A stretch of DNA of 64,000 bases from Hypericibacter terrae (lineage in GTDB: Bacteria > Pseudomonadota > Alphaproteobacteria > Dongiales > Dongiaceae). Of this stretch, positions 18,397 through 27,621 are shown piece after piece. The stretch spans positions 4,927,001-4,991,000 of the forward strand of contig NZ_CP042906.1 in the NCBI RefSeq assembly GCF_008728855.1, read 5' to 3'. The translations under genes were made by a program, and so were the position numbers. The notes under the pieces are model-generated. The model was not told the origin of the DNA and did no database searches. It saw only the letters and a list, made by a program, of their open reading frames with translations. The stretch's first letter is position 1, and every line of letters starts with the position of its first letter.

Positions 18397-18602
18397 TCTT
18401 GGGGGACCCTAATAACCATCTGATAGGTTTACAGAATTGGTCAAGCCACGAATTATCCGCATACGGGGCGTGCCAATTTGACTGGTGCGGCAGGAACGAT
18501 GTTGACGCATGGGTGACGCGGGGACTAAAGACGCAGCATTAGATGCGTCGAAGCAATGAACGGAAAGCACGGATGTGGGGACCCGTGCTCGAAAGGATTT
18601 GA

Positions 18603-18623
18603 TTCGCGCTTGTTGTCAGCGAA
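18603..18623. promoter_or_regulatory. Candidate autoregulatory palindrome before the S24/HTH gene
   Basis: TTCGC and GCGAA arms are separated by 11 bases and end immediately before the GGAGA ribosome-binding site of the regulator gene. The position would suit a repressor binding its own leader. The arms are short, so this is weak evidence. Confidence 0.25.
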
Positions 18624-18632
18624 GGAGAGATA

Positions 18633-19265
18633 ATGTTGCGACACGCGGATGTGTGGCGAGCGATTGACCGTCTGGCCGGAAAGCATGGGATGAGCCCATC
18701 CGGTCTGGCACGCGCCGCCGGGCTTGATGCCACCACGTTCAACAAGAGCAAGCGCAAGAGCCCCGAAGGCAAGCTGCGCTGGCCCAATACCGACAGCCTC
18801 GCTCGAATCCTCGAAGCGACCGGCGAATCCCTGAATGGTTTTGTGAGCCTGATCGGCCCCTCCGGCGGCAATGCCGACCGGCGGACCTTGCCGATGCTCA
18901 CCTATAGCGAGGCCAGCAAGTCGGGCCTGTTCGACGAGACCGGCTTCCCCACGGGGCGCGGCTGGGACGAGTTCGAACTGCCGACGGTCTCGGAGACCGG
19001 CGCCTATGTCCTCAAGATTTCCGGCAGCGCCCTCGAGCCGACCTACCGGTCTGGCGACCTCCTGATCGTGTCGCCGGCGGTTCCGATCCGGAAGAGCGAT
19101 CGCGTCGTGATCAAGACCCGCAAGGGCGACGTGCTGGTGCGCGAGCTGGTCCGCCGCAGCGCCAAGCGCATCGAGCTGCGCTCGCTCAATTCGGCGCGCG
19201 AGGATCGCGCCTACGCCCCCGACGAGCTGCGCTGGCTGGCGCGGATCATCTGGGTCAGCCAGTAA
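18633..19265 (+). CDS. HTH regulator with S24 (LexA/CI-like) peptidase domain
   Basis: The 210-residue protein combines an N-terminal XRE-like helix-turn-helix (about 8-65, with GMSPSGLARAAGLDATTFNK as recognition region) and a C-terminal S24 peptidase-like domain. The domain has the nucleophile in KISGSALEPTYRSGD and the Lys-containing VVIKTRKGDVLVRELV segment. In CI-type repressors this domain mediates dimerisation and RecA-stimulated self-cleavage; an Ala-Gly cleavage site is not obvious here. No prophage genes surround it, and similar stand-alone proteins are common in alphaproteobacteria. The ATG at 18633 follows GGAGA. A strong terminator follows. Confidence 0.85.
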   Translation: MLRHADVWRAIDRLAGKHGMSPSGLARAAGLDATTFNKSKRKSPEGKLRWPNTDSLARILEATGESLNGFVSLIGPSGGNADRRTLPMLTYSEASKSGLFDETGFPTGRGWDEFELPTVSETGAYVLKISGSALEPTYRSGDLLIVSPAVPIRKSDRVVIKTRKGDVLVRELVRRSAKRIELRSLNSAREDRAYAPDELRWLARIIWVSQ

Positions 19266-19304
19266 GCCGTCGCTCGACCATCGCGACGCTTCGATAGCGA
19301 AAAA

Positions 19305-19337
19305 GGGCGGCATCTCGATTCCAGCGAGATGCCGCCC
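19305..19337 (+). terminator. Rho-independent terminator after the S24/HTH gene
   Basis: A perfect 13-base stem (19305-19317 with 19325-19337) with a 7-base loop is followed by a short T-rich stretch (TCTTCATTT). It lies 40 bases past the stop codon. Confidence 0.75.
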
Positions 19338-19535
19338 TCTTCATTTCGGACTGGATTCCTGACCAGCGGCATTCGATCCGGCCGCCCAAGGACAATGTCG
19401 CGGTGACATTGGCGCGAGCTTCGCGCATGCAGGCCATGCAGGTTCATCGGCGGCGAGCGAGTTTCGGCGCCGCCGGGGAACGGCTATGCTCGGAACCGGT
19501 ACAGAAACCGACAGCAACCTCGCGAGAACCGGACC

Positions 19536-20399
19536 ATGAGCAGCGACAAGCACGCCCCCGCCATCAATGCGCAGCATTTCATCGATGGCAAATGGGTTAC
19601 GGGCAACCCGCTCCTCATGGGCGCCTGGTCGCATGCGATCTGGATGGGCTCTGCGATCTTCGACGGCGCGCGGGCCTTCGAGGGCGTGACGCCCGACCTC
19701 GATCTTCATTGCCAGCGTGCGATCCGCTCGGCCACGGCGCTGGGCCTGGCCTCGCCGATGCCGGCCGGCCAGATCGAGGAGATTCTGCGCGAGGGCATCG
19801 CCAAGTTCCCCAAGGGCACGCCGCTCTATCTGCGGCCCTTCATGTGGTCGGAAGACGGCTTCATGGCGCCCGACGCCGCCACCACGCGGATCGCGATCTC
19901 GGTGGTCGAGGCGGCGCTGCCCGACCCCAAGGGCTTCTCGGCCTGCCTGTCGAAATGGCGCCGGCCGAGCCCCGAGACGGCGCCCACCAACGCCAAGGCC
20001 GTGGCGCTCTATGCGCAGGCCGGCCGCGCCAGCGCCGACGCGAAATCGAAGGGCTTCGACGAGGGCGTGATGCTCGATCCCATGGGCCATGTCGCCGAGT
20101 TCTCGAGCTCGAATCTCTGGATCGCCAAGGACGGTGCCGCCCATACGCCGGTCGCCAACGGCACCTTCCTCGCCGGCATTACCCGCGCCCGCGTGATCAA
20201 GCTGCTGCGCCACGCCGGCGTCGAGGTCTTCGAGCGCACCCTCACCTATCAGGAGGTGAAGGATGCGGACGAGGTGTTCTCTACCGGCAATTACGGCAAG
20301 GTCATCCCCGTCACCAACATCGAAGGCCGCCATCTGCAGCCGGGCCCCGTCTTCCAGCTCGCGCGGCGCCTCTACTGGGATTTCGCCCACGGGAAGTAG
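19536..20399 (+). CDS. Branched-chain-type aminotransferase (class IV PLP)
   Basis: This fold-type IV aminotransferase is 287 residues long and would transfer amino groups between branched-chain amino acids and 2-oxoglutarate or act on a related substrate. The FDGARAFEG segment, the predicted PLP lysine Lys154 in NAKAVALY, and the GVMLDPMGHVAEFSSSNLW and NGTFLAGITRARVI regions follow the family order. The usual KxxGNY near the lysine reads KAVALY, so it is a divergent subgroup and ilvE function should not be assumed. It is monocistronic. Confidence 0.85.
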   Translation: MSSDKHAPAINAQHFIDGKWVTGNPLLMGAWSHAIWMGSAIFDGARAFEGVTPDLDLHCQRAIRSATALGLASPMPAGQIEEILREGIAKFPKGTPLYLRPFMWSEDGFMAPDAATTRIAISVVEAALPDPKGFSACLSKWRRPSPETAPTNAKAVALYAQAGRASADAKSKGFDEGVMLDPMGHVAEFSSSNLWIAKDGAAHTPVANGTFLAGITRARVIKLLRHAGVEVFERTLTYQEVKDADEVFSTGNYGKVIPVTNIEGRHLQPGPVFQLARRLYWDFAHGK

Positions 20400-20539
20400 G
20401 CCGCAAGGACCCGGGCCGCCGGCCCATCGGCCTGTTTCGACGCTCTATCCGATGATGCTGCTCTGCACCATAATGCCCATATAAATGGCACAATTCCGCT
20501 ATATTTCAGTGCTATGATCCAGCATTGGAGTATTGTGCG

Positions 20540-21622
20540 ATGCGATATGGATGGACTCGGCCAGCGACCCGGCAGGGTCGGCCGGCCAATGACGGCGGGG
20601 CCCCGCGGCGCGCCGGGTTGCCGGCCCTGGATCGGTTGCCCTGGTCGCGGAGGAAGGGTGGCGAGACGCCCGCCGGATTGCTGTCGCTGGCGCTTCAGGG
20701 TGGCGGCTCCTTCGGCGCCTTCAGCTGGGGCGTGATCGATCGGCTGATCGAGCAGCATGGGCTGACGATCGATGCGCTGAGCGGCACCAGCGCCGGGGCG
20801 ATCAACGCGGTCATCCTGGCGGACGGGCTCGGCGTCGGCCCCGACGAGGCCCGCGAGAAGCTGCAGCGATTCTGGAAGCGGGCCAGCGACGCGGCCCTGC
20901 TCACGCCCTTCGGTCCCTTGCGCAGCATGGGGGTGACGGGATCGGCGGCGACCACGCTGGCCTTCTCCACCCAGCTGGTCTCGCCCTACCAATATAATCC
21001 GCTGGGCCTCAATCCGCTGCGGTCGATCCTCGCCGATCTCGTGGATTTCGAGCGGCTGCGCAAAGCCTCGTCGCGACGCCTGTTCATCGCGGCCACGCAG
21101 GTGAAGACCGGGCGCTTGCGCCTGTTTCGCGAGACCGAGCTCACCTTGGAGATGGTGCTGGCCTCGGCCTGCCTGCCGCTGCTGCATCACGCCATCGAGA
21201 TCGAAGGCGAGCTCTATTGGGACGGCGGCCTGAGCGCGAACCCGCCGCTGCGCCGGCTGGCGATGGAATCCGACGCCGACGATCTCATGCTGGTCCAACT
21301 CACGCCCGAACGCCTGAAGGCCCTGCCGCAATCCTCGCAGGAGATCGCGCGGCGCGTGAATCAGATCTCCTTCAACAGCCCGCTGCAGGGCGAGCTGGAA
21401 GCGCTATCCAGCCTGACGGCGCTCTGCCGCAGCGAGCCGTTCCTGCTCTCGCGCGAAGCCCGCAAGCTGCACCGCCTGCGGCTGCACCGGATCGCGGCCG
21501 AGGACGAGGTCGACGGGCTCGAGCGCAACAGCGCGCTCGATCTCGACTGGTCGTTCCTGACGAGGCTCAAGGAGAGCGGACGAAAGGCGGCTGATGCCTG
21601 GCTGGCGGCAACGGGGTATTGA
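20540..21622 (+). CDS. Patatin-like phospholipase
   Basis: This predicted lipid acyl hydrolase has a Ser-Asp dyad: oxyanion loop LQGGGSFGAFSWG, nucleophile Ser84 in GTSAG, and the catalytic Asp in YWDGGLSANPP. The 360-residue length fits bacterial patatins of the RssA/YchK-like and PHB-linked groups. I chose the ATG at 20540 because GGAG lies nine bases upstream; an in-frame TTG at 20525 precedes that site. The basic N-terminus (MRYGWTRPATRQGRP) is not a signal peptide. Cytoplasmic or membrane-peripheral location is likely. Confidence 0.9.
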   Translation: MRYGWTRPATRQGRPANDGGAPRRAGLPALDRLPWSRRKGGETPAGLLSLALQGGGSFGAFSWGVIDRLIEQHGLTIDALSGTSAGAINAVILADGLGVGPDEAREKLQRFWKRASDAALLTPFGPLRSMGVTGSAATTLAFSTQLVSPYQYNPLGLNPLRSILADLVDFERLRKASSRRLFIAATQVKTGRLRLFRETELTLEMVLASACLPLLHHAIEIEGELYWDGGLSANPPLRRLAMESDADDLMLVQLTPERLKALPQSSQEIARRVNQISFNSPLQGELEALSSLTALCRSEPFLLSREARKLHRLRLHRIAAEDEVDGLERNSALDLDWSFLTRLKESGRKAADAWLAATGY

Positions 21623-21658
21623 GACCCCGCGCTCATATCACTCCGCAACAGCAATTTC

Positions 21659-21808
21659 TCGTCATGCCGGCGAAGGAGCGTGTGAAGAAATCGAATGATG
21701 CCGTAAGAGGGCGTCAGAAATACTCTCGCCCCCTCCCGCAAGGGGAGGGGGCTTGGAGCTTCTATGCTTCGCTCGATTCTTTCACACGCTCCTTCGCCGG
21801 GGTGACGA
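21659..21808. repeat. Long inverted repeat enclosing a REP palindrome
   Basis: A 36-base arm at 21659-21694 is repeated in inverted orientation at 21773-21808 with only a few mismatches. Between them lies a C-rich/G-rich hairpin around 21728-21751. The element fills the gap between the convergent patatin and metA genes. Its form suggests a non-autonomous REP doublet or a small MITE-like unit, and it may also terminate both transcripts. Confidence 0.7.
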
Positions 21809-21821
21809 AAGAGTGGATCCG

Positions 21822-22754
21822 CTACCCCCGCACCCATTGCGGCTGCCGGCCCGCCGGTCGCAGAGAAGTCTGGACCGCGGGCCGGTCGAGCGAGTGCAGC
21901 CAGTTCTGGAACAGGACGCGGGCCACGGCGCGCCAGCTGTTGACGGGGGTCCGCTCCGCATTGCCGCCGGGAAAATAATTCTCCGGCATCGGCATGGCCT
22001 CGCCGGCCGCCAGGTCGCGTCGATATTCCCGTGCCAGCGTGTCGGCGTCATATTCGAAATGATTGAAGGCATAGACGGCGCGGTTCGCGTCATCCTCGAT
22101 CAGGCAGAGCCCCGACTCCGCCGAGGCGATGACGGAGGTCAGCCCCGATTGCCGGGCGATGTCCTCGACCGACGATTCGGTGTAGCGGGACACCGGCACG
22201 GCAAAGCGCACCGGCAAGCCGCGCGCGAGGGAAGAGTCCGCCGCCGTGAGGCGGTGATCGAACAGCCCGAACAGCTTCGCCGGCAGGACCTGCTTGCCGA
22301 CGCCGTGGAACCGGTGGAGGGCGGCCTGCGCCGCCCAGCAGACATAGAAGCTGCTTGTCGCGCGTTTGCGGGCCCAGTCGAGGATGCGGCAGAGCTCGGG
22401 CCAGTAATCGACGGCGCCGAACGGCAACAGCTCGACCGGCGCGCCGGTCACGATCACGCCGTCGAGGCCCTGGGCCGCCACCTCCGGCCAGGGCCGGTAG
22501 AAATCCTCGAGATGCCGGAGGGGCGTGTTGCGCGGCCGGTGCGTCGCCGGCAGCGTGAGGATAAGCTCGACATCGCGCCGCCCCGATCCGAGCAGCCGCG
22601 CGAACTGGGTCTCGGTCGCGGGCTTGTCCGGCATCAGATTGACGAGCCCCACCCGGAGGGGCGGTGCGCCGATGCGCGGCTCATCCAGAACCTCGATGCC
22701 TTCCGCGCGCAGGATCGCGCTCGCGGGCAGTCCGTCGGGAAAAATGATCGCCAT
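21822..22754 (-). CDS. metAA: Homoserine O-acyltransferase, predicted O-acetyltransferase (MetA fold)
   Basis: This enzyme activates homoserine for methionine synthesis. The 310-residue MetA-fold protein has RVGLVNLMPDKPATE, nucleophile Cys139 in SFYVCWAAQ, and the FNHFEYD segment with the catalytic His and Glu. Glu108 in TGAPVELL occupies the position that in characterised MetA enzymes distinguishes acetyl-CoA users (Glu) from succinyl-CoA users (Gly in E. coli). The acetyl product is what the adjacent metY enzyme uses. The start at 22754 gives the family N-terminus MAIIFPDGLPA. The gene follows metY by 58 bases on the same strand. Confidence 0.92.
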   Translation of the reverse strand: MAIIFPDGLPASAILRAEGIEVLDEPRIGAPPLRVGLVNLMPDKPATETQFARLLGSGRRDVELILTLPATHRPRNTPLRHLEDFYRPWPEVAAQGLDGVIVTGAPVELLPFGAVDYWPELCRILDWARKRATSSFYVCWAAQAALHRFHGVGKQVLPAKLFGLFDHRLTAADSSLARGLPVRFAVPVSRYTESSVEDIARQSGLTSVIASAESGLCLIEDDANRAVYAFNHFEYDADTLAREYRRDLAAGEAMPMPENYFPGGNAERTPVNSWRAVARVLFQNWLHSLDRPAVQTSLRPAGRQPQWVRG

Positions 22755-22812
22755 GATTGCCGCCTTGAGAAGGGCGGTTGGCGGGCGGCGTTCCTGCCGC
22801 CCGCCAGCCACC

Positions 22813-24132
22813 TCACGCCGCCGCCGCGAGGCCCGCTGAGACGGCGGCGAAGGCCTGGGTCAGGTCCGCGAGGATGTCGTCGATATGCTCGATCCCGACC
22901 GAAAGCCGGACATAGCCGGGCGTCACGCCGGTGGCGCCCTGCTCGGCCTCGGTCAGCTGCGAGTGCGTGGTGCTCGCCGGATGGATCGCGAGGCTGCGCG
23001 CGTCGCCGATATTGGCGACGTGATAGAAGAGCTTGAGCGCATCGATGAAGTGCCGGCCCGCCGCCTCGCCACCCTTGAGCTCGAAACCAACGAGCCCGCC
23101 CAGGCCGCCCTTGAGATAGGCCTTGGTCCGCCGCCGCTGCTCGGCGTCGGTGTGGGTGCCCGGGAAGATCACCCGCGTCACCGCCGGGTGGTTCTGCAGG
23201 TAGTTGGCGACCGAGGCCGCGTTGCGGGAATGCTCGCGCATCCGCAAGGGCAGGGTCTCGAGCCCCTGGATGAACTGGAAGGCGTTGAACGGGCTCATCG
23301 ACATGCCGAGGTCGCGCTGCAGCGTGACCCGGGCCTTGAGGATATAGGCGATGGGGCCCAGCGGCTTCGCGGCCTGGGTCCAGATCGCGCCGTGATAGCT
23401 GGGATCGGGCTGGTTCAGCATCGGAAAGCGGTCGGCATGCTGTTCCCAGTCGAAATTGCCGCCATCGACGATGGCGCCGCCGATCGAGGTGCCGTGGCCG
23501 CCGATATATTTCGTGGTCGAATGGACGACGATGGCAGCCCCATGCTCGAACGGCTTGCAGATCACGGGCGCCGCCGTGTTGTCCATGATGAGCGGCACGC
23601 CGAGCGAGCGCCCGATCGAGGCCACCTCGCCGATCGGGAACACGGCCAGCTTCGGATTGGGCAGCGTTTCGGCGTAATAGGCGCGGGTGCGGCTGTCGGT
23701 GGCGCGCCGGAAGGCTTCTGGGTCGACCGGATCGACGAAGCGCACCGTGATGCCCAGGGTCGAGAGCGTGTGGGCGAACAGGTTCCAGGTGCCGCCATAG
23801 ACGTCCGTCGAGCTGACGATATTGTCGCCCGCATGGCAGATATTGAGGACCGCCAGCGCGGACGCCGCCTGGCCCGAGCTCACGGCCATCGCGGCAACGC
23901 CGCCTTCGAGCGCCGCGAGCTTCTGCTCGAGTGCGTCGCAGGTCGGGTTCATCACCCGGGTGTAAAGGTTGCCGAGCTCCTTGAGCGCGAACAGGTTCGC
24001 CGCATGAGTCGTGTCACGGAACTGGTAGGAGGTGGTCTGGTGGATCGGCACGGCGACGGAACCCGTCACGGGATCGTTGCGGGGGCCGGCATGCAGCATG
24101 AGGGTCTCGGGATGGGTCGTGGCGCTCGTCAT
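22813..24132 (-). CDS. metY: O-acetylhomoserine sulfhydrylase
   Basis: This PLP enzyme makes homocysteine directly from O-acetylhomoserine and sulfide. The 439-residue length and the sequence GPRNDPVTGSVAVPIHQTTSYQFRD at the N-terminus are typical of MetY rather than shorter MetB/MetZ proteins. Lys208 in VHSTTKYIGGHGTSIGG binds PLP; YTRVMNPT and SSGQAASALA complete the active site. The start at 24132 follows a GAGAGAGA ribosome-binding stretch. With the downstream metA it forms a two-step homocysteine unit; cysH at the left of the window makes the sulfite precursor of the sulfide. Confidence 0.96.
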   Translation of the reverse strand: MTSATTHPETLMLHAGPRNDPVTGSVAVPIHQTTSYQFRDTTHAANLFALKELGNLYTRVMNPTCDALEQKLAALEGGVAAMAVSSGQAASALAVLNICHAGDNIVSSTDVYGGTWNLFAHTLSTLGITVRFVDPVDPEAFRRATDSRTRAYYAETLPNPKLAVFPIGEVASIGRSLGVPLIMDNTAAPVICKPFEHGAAIVVHSTTKYIGGHGTSIGGAIVDGGNFDWEQHADRFPMLNQPDPSYHGAIWTQAAKPLGPIAYILKARVTLQRDLGMSMSPFNAFQFIQGLETLPLRMREHSRNAASVANYLQNHPAVTRVIFPGTHTDAEQRRRTKAYLKGGLGGLVGFELKGGEAAGRHFIDALKLFYHVANIGDARSLAIHPASTTHSQLTEAEQGATGVTPGYVRLSVGIEHIDDILADLTQAFAAVSAGLAAAA

Positions 24133-24194
24133 GGGATCTCTCTCTTTTCGCGTGGATGGAATTGTCTTCCGGCGTGGCGTCGATCGCCGCGCCG

Positions 24195-25064
24195 TCAATA
24201 TCTGAAGTTCGCCGCACCGACGCGCTGCAGGTCGGCCATATGTCGCTGCCGGGCGGCAAAGATGTGATCGGCGACGAGCGGATCGACGTAGTGCGGGTGG
24301 GTGAGTGGCGCCATATGGCCGGCATTGGGAATCTCGGCGAGCCTGGCGCTCGGGATGGCCGCCTCGAGCATCCCGGCGATTCGCCGCGTGCATCCGGGCG
24401 ACTGCTCGCCGCGAATGATCAGCGTCGGACGGCGGATCGCGCGGATCGGCGTCAGCGTGCAAGGCTCCTGCGCGACCGCGGCGAAGTTCGCGGCGACGCG
24501 GTGGATCTGGCGGCAGAGATGAATCTGGCGCGCCGGTTCGAGCCGGGCCCAGCTGCCTTCCCCGTTCCAGAAATCGATGAAGCGCGCCATGCCGATCTCG
24601 GGCGCGCCCAGATCCATCGCCGCGCGAATGCGGGCTTCGATCGAGTTCACCTCACGCAGCAGCCGACGGTCGTCCGCATCGCCGTTGCGCAGCAGATAGA
24701 AGGCGACGGGCTCGATCAGCGTGAGACTGCGAACCAGTTCCGGACGCGCCATCGCGATGGCGAGCGCGATGACGCCGCCATAGGAATGGCCGACGAGATG
24801 AGCCGCGGCCCCCGCCTGCTCGATGAGCGCGATGACGGGACCGGCATCGGCAAGCACATCGTCTTCGCCATCGTCAAGTCCAGCGGCTGTACCATAGCCG
24901 GGCAGGTCAGGCGTCATGACATGCAGTGACGGAGCGAGCCAACCGGTCAGGCTCTTCCATTGCGAGCCGCTGCTGGCGGAGCTGTGCAACAGCACCGCCA
25001 GCGCGCTCGGACCCGCTTCACTTTGTGTAGCGTGCGGCCGCCGCATCGGACTAGCGAATGTCAT
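24195..25064 (-). CDS. Alpha/beta-fold hydrolase
   Basis: The 289-residue protein has the alpha/beta hydrolase layout: an oxyanion region LLHSSASSGSQW, nucleophile Ser in VGHSYGGV (near residue 97), a catalytic Asp candidate after IIRGEQSPG, and the His in IPNAGHMAPL. Such enzymes are esterases, lactonases or C-C hydrolases; the substrate cannot be deduced. The ATG at 25064 has GGAGG seven bases upstream and overlaps the DUF1127 gene by 14 bases, so the two are probably translated together. It lies directly upstream of metY. Confidence 0.85.
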   Translation of the reverse strand: MTFASPMRRPHATQSEAGPSALAVLLHSSASSGSQWKSLTGWLAPSLHVMTPDLPGYGTAAGLDDGEDDVLADAGPVIALIEQAGAAAHLVGHSYGGVIALAIAMARPELVRSLTLIEPVAFYLLRNGDADDRRLLREVNSIEARIRAAMDLGAPEIGMARFIDFWNGEGSWARLEPARQIHLCRQIHRVAANFAAVAQEPCTLTPIRAIRRPTLIIRGEQSPGCTRRIAGMLEAAIPSARLAEIPNAGHMAPLTHPHYVDPLVADHIFAARQRHMADLQRVGAANFRY

Positions 25065-25293
25065 GGTGACGCCTCCGATCGCCGCTAATGCCATGCACCA
25101 TCGCGCTGATTTCGCCGCGGCCGATGCCGATATCCTTGAGCATGCGGTCGTCGAGCATCATCAGATGACCCGCCGCGCGTTGGCGCTCGCGCCAGGAAAG
25201 AAACGCAGCGGCGCACCGGCGTATGACGAATCCGAAAGATTGCACGGCGATGTGAACAGCCGGGCGGTTGACTTCCTGCGTGCTGGCTGACAT
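25051..25293 (-). CDS. DUF1127 small protein
   Basis: This is an 80-residue basic protein with the DUF1127 (YjiS-like) core FLSWRERQRAAGHLMMLDDRMLKDIGIGRGEI at about 32-63. Small Arg-rich DUF1127 proteins are common in alphaproteobacteria; some affect RNA turnover and phosphate or carbon metabolism. The start at 25293 has GGAGG five bases upstream. Its 3' end overlaps the hydrolase start by 14 bases. Confidence 0.88.
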   Translation of the reverse strand: MSASTQEVNRPAVHIAVQSFGFVIRRCAAAFLSWRERQRAAGHLMMLDDRMLKDIGIGRGEISAMVHGISGDRRRHHDIR

Positions 25294-25392
25294 GGAGTCC
25301 TCCAATCGAGGGTGCGTAGGAACGTCTCCATAGGGAAACGGTCCCACCCGAGGTCGCCGCGCCGGGGGGCGCAGCGTTCTATGGAGGGGTTT

Positions 25393-27621
25393 ATGGAGTG
25401 GGGCCGTCATCGGAGGGTCAGTTCGGCGTTGCCGGCGACCCGAGACGCCGTCAATTCGGCGTCAAAAAGAAATCACGCGAATGAAAATCCAAGGCCGGGA
25501 GTGGCGGAGCCGCCGCCGAGCCGCCAGATAGGAATGGGCGCCTGGACCTCGCCGACATCCCCGGTGCCCGCCGACGCGGGAGTGGAGAATGGACGGGGGA
25601 CCGACCGGGTGTGCGACTATCGTTTGCGGATCCTGGGCGAGCCGTCAGGCATCGGTCGCGGCGAGGTCGACATCAATCTCGCCAGCCGAAAATCGCTGGC
25701 GCTGCTGACCTATCTCGCGCTGAACCGGCACCAGCCGCCGTCCCGCGACCGGCTGATCGATCTCTTCTGGGGCGAACGCTTCGAGCAGCAGGCGCGCCAG
25801 AGCCTGCGCCAGGCGGTCTACGGCCTGCGCCGGGCGCTCGATGTCGACGGAATCAACCCGATCGTCACCGCGGGTGAAACGGTGACGCTCGAGCCCGCCC
25901 TCATCACGGTCGATGTCTGGGAGTTCGAAAGGCTGGCCGCGAGCGAATCGTCTTCGGACCTGGAGGCCGCGGCGGCGCTCTATCGCGGACCGCTCCTGGC
26001 CAATCTCCGTCTGCGCGAATCGAGCTTCAACGAGTGGCTCGACCTCGAACGGGCGCGGCTGCGCGAGGTGGCGTGGCAGGTCCAGTACCGCCTGGCTAAA
26101 CATTACAAGGCCCGTGGCCAGGATGCCGATGCGCTGGCGACGGTGCAGCGGCTGCTCGATCTCGACCCGCTCAAGGAGAAGTCGCATCGTCTCTATATGC
26201 GCATCCTGGCCAAGCAGGGCGAGCGCGCGCAGGCCCTCCAGCATTACCACCGCCTGAGCGAGCTCCTGCGCCAGGAGCTCGATGTCGAGCCCGACTTCAT
26301 CACCATGCGCCTCTATGAGGAGATCAAGGCCGCGGGCGAGCCTGCCCGCGCGTCACGGCTGGGCGAGGAGCCGGACGAGTCGCCGGCGGTACCGGCGGCC
26401 CGTCCCGAGCGCTTCGTGGCACCCCTCCGGGCCGCGGTCCTGGTGCTGCCCTTCAAAAATGTCGGCGAGACGAGCGAGCTGGAATATCTGGCGGAGGGCA
26501 TCGCCGACGACATCACCACGGGGCTCTCCTGCTGGCGCTGGTTCCCGGTCATCGGCACCAACTCCAGCCGCTATTACAGCAACAGCATCACCGACCTCGC
26601 CGAGATCGGCCGGCAGCTCGACGCGCGCTACGCCGTCACCGGCACCATCCGGCCGTCGGGCCAGACCCTGCGCATCCGCGCCGAACTGACCGACCTCCTG
26701 ACCCACCACCAATTGTGGGCGCGGCGCTACGACGTGAACTTCAACGAGATCCTCGGCGTGCAGGACGATCTCGTCGAGAAGATCGTCACCAGCATCGAGC
26801 CCCTGGTCGAGCGAGCCGAGCAGGAGCGCTCGCTCAGAAAGCCCGATCGCGATATCACGGCCTGGGACCGGGTGATGCGGGCGAGCCTGCACAGGGCGAA
26901 GATGACCCGGCCGGGGATGGAGAAGGCGATCGATCTGCTGCATGAGGCGATCGCCATCGACCCCGAACTGAGCATCGCCTGGGCGCGGCTCGCGCAATGC
27001 TACTGGTATGACGGCATCCTCGGCTGGAGCGAGAGCCCGCAGCGGTCGTTCGAGGAGTCGGACCGCTGCGCCAACCGCGCGCTGGCGCTCGACGAGCTCG
27101 ACTGGATGGCGCATGCGGTGGGCGGCCTCAACGATCTGTGGATGCGCCACGACTACAATGCCAGCCTCGAGCGGACCAACCGCGCGGTGGACATGAATCC
27201 GAGTTCATCCTTCGCGCGCCACGCCGCCGCCTGCTCGCTCGAGTTCGCGGGCCAGCCCAGCGACGCCCTGCCGCACTTGCGTATCATCATGCGGCTCGAT
27301 CCGCGCTATTCGAGCAATGCCGCGATGCTGGCGGACATGTCCCTCTGCTATCTCCAGCTCGAACAGTTCGATGACGCCGCGATCTGCGCGCGCAAGGCGA
27401 TGTCGGTACGCCCCGACTATCCCCGCGCCTATCCGCGCTTCGCCGCCGCCGCGGCCCATCTCGGCCAGATCAGCGAAGCGCGCGCCGCCCTCGACGCGCT
27501 GCTCGAGATGCAGCCGGGCTTCTGCGAGGCCTACTTGCGCGAGACCTACCCGTTCCGCGACCGCCGCCATTTCGACATCCTGCTCGAGGGCTTGAGAATC
27601 GCGGGATTGGCGAGGGAGTAA
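25393..27621 (+). CDS. BTAD-domain regulator with TolB-like and TPR regions
   Basis: This is a SARP/BTAD-like regulator. A winged-helix OmpR-type DNA-binding region (YRLRILGEPSG through LTYLALNRHQPPSRDRLIDLFWG) is followed by the bacterial transcriptional activator domain. Next comes a TolB-N-like segment (VLVLPFKNVGETSELEYLAEGIADDI), which in related proteins often follows a cyclase or wHTH domain, and finally several TPR-like helices to the end. The start is uncertain: ATG 25393 has a GGAGGGG three bases upstream, while ATG 25534 would give 695 residues and lose only a non-conserved leader. It is divergent from the DUF1127 unit and sits upstream of the heme-containing nucleotide cyclase in the same direction, which suggests a shared signalling role. 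Confidence 0.85.
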   Translation: MEWGRHRRVSSALPATRDAVNSASKRNHANENPRPGVAEPPPSRQIGMGAWTSPTSPVPADAGVENGRGTDRVCDYRLRILGEPSGIGRGEVDINLASRKSLALLTYLALNRHQPPSRDRLIDLFWGERFEQQARQSLRQAVYGLRRALDVDGINPIVTAGETVTLEPALITVDVWEFERLAASESSSDLEAAAALYRGPLLANLRLRESSFNEWLDLERARLREVAWQVQYRLAKHYKARGQDADALATVQRLLDLDPLKEKSHRLYMRILAKQGERAQALQHYHRLSELLRQELDVEPDFITMRLYEEIKAAGEPARASRLGEEPDESPAVPAARPERFVAPLRAAVLVLPFKNVGETSELEYLAEGIADDITTGLSCWRWFPVIGTNSSRYYSNSITDLAEIGRQLDARYAVTGTIRPSGQTLRIRAELTDLLTHHQLWARRYDVNFNEILGVQDDLVEKIVTSIEPLVERAEQERSLRKPDRDITAWDRVMRASLHRAKMTRPGMEKAIDLLHEAIAIDPELSIAWARLAQCYWYDGILGWSESPQRSFEESDRCANRALALDELDWMAHAVGGLNDLWMRHDYNASLERTNRAVDMNPSSSFARHAAACSLEFAGQPSDALPHLRIIMRLDPRYSSNAAMLADMSLCYLQLEQFDDAAICARKAMSVRPDYPRAYPRFAAAAAHLGQISEARAALDALLEMQPGFCEAYLRETYPFRDRRHFDILLEGLRIAGLARE

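Noticed and set aside
18633..19265. Prophage repressor marking a phage island
   Set aside because: Flanking genes (pyrD, aminotransferase) are chromosomal housekeeping genes and there are no integrase, attachment site or phage structural genes.
24133..24194. Possible SAM-II riboswitch before metY
   Set aside because: The 62-base region read on the minus strand lacks the conserved SAM-II core and is too short for other SAM riboswitches.
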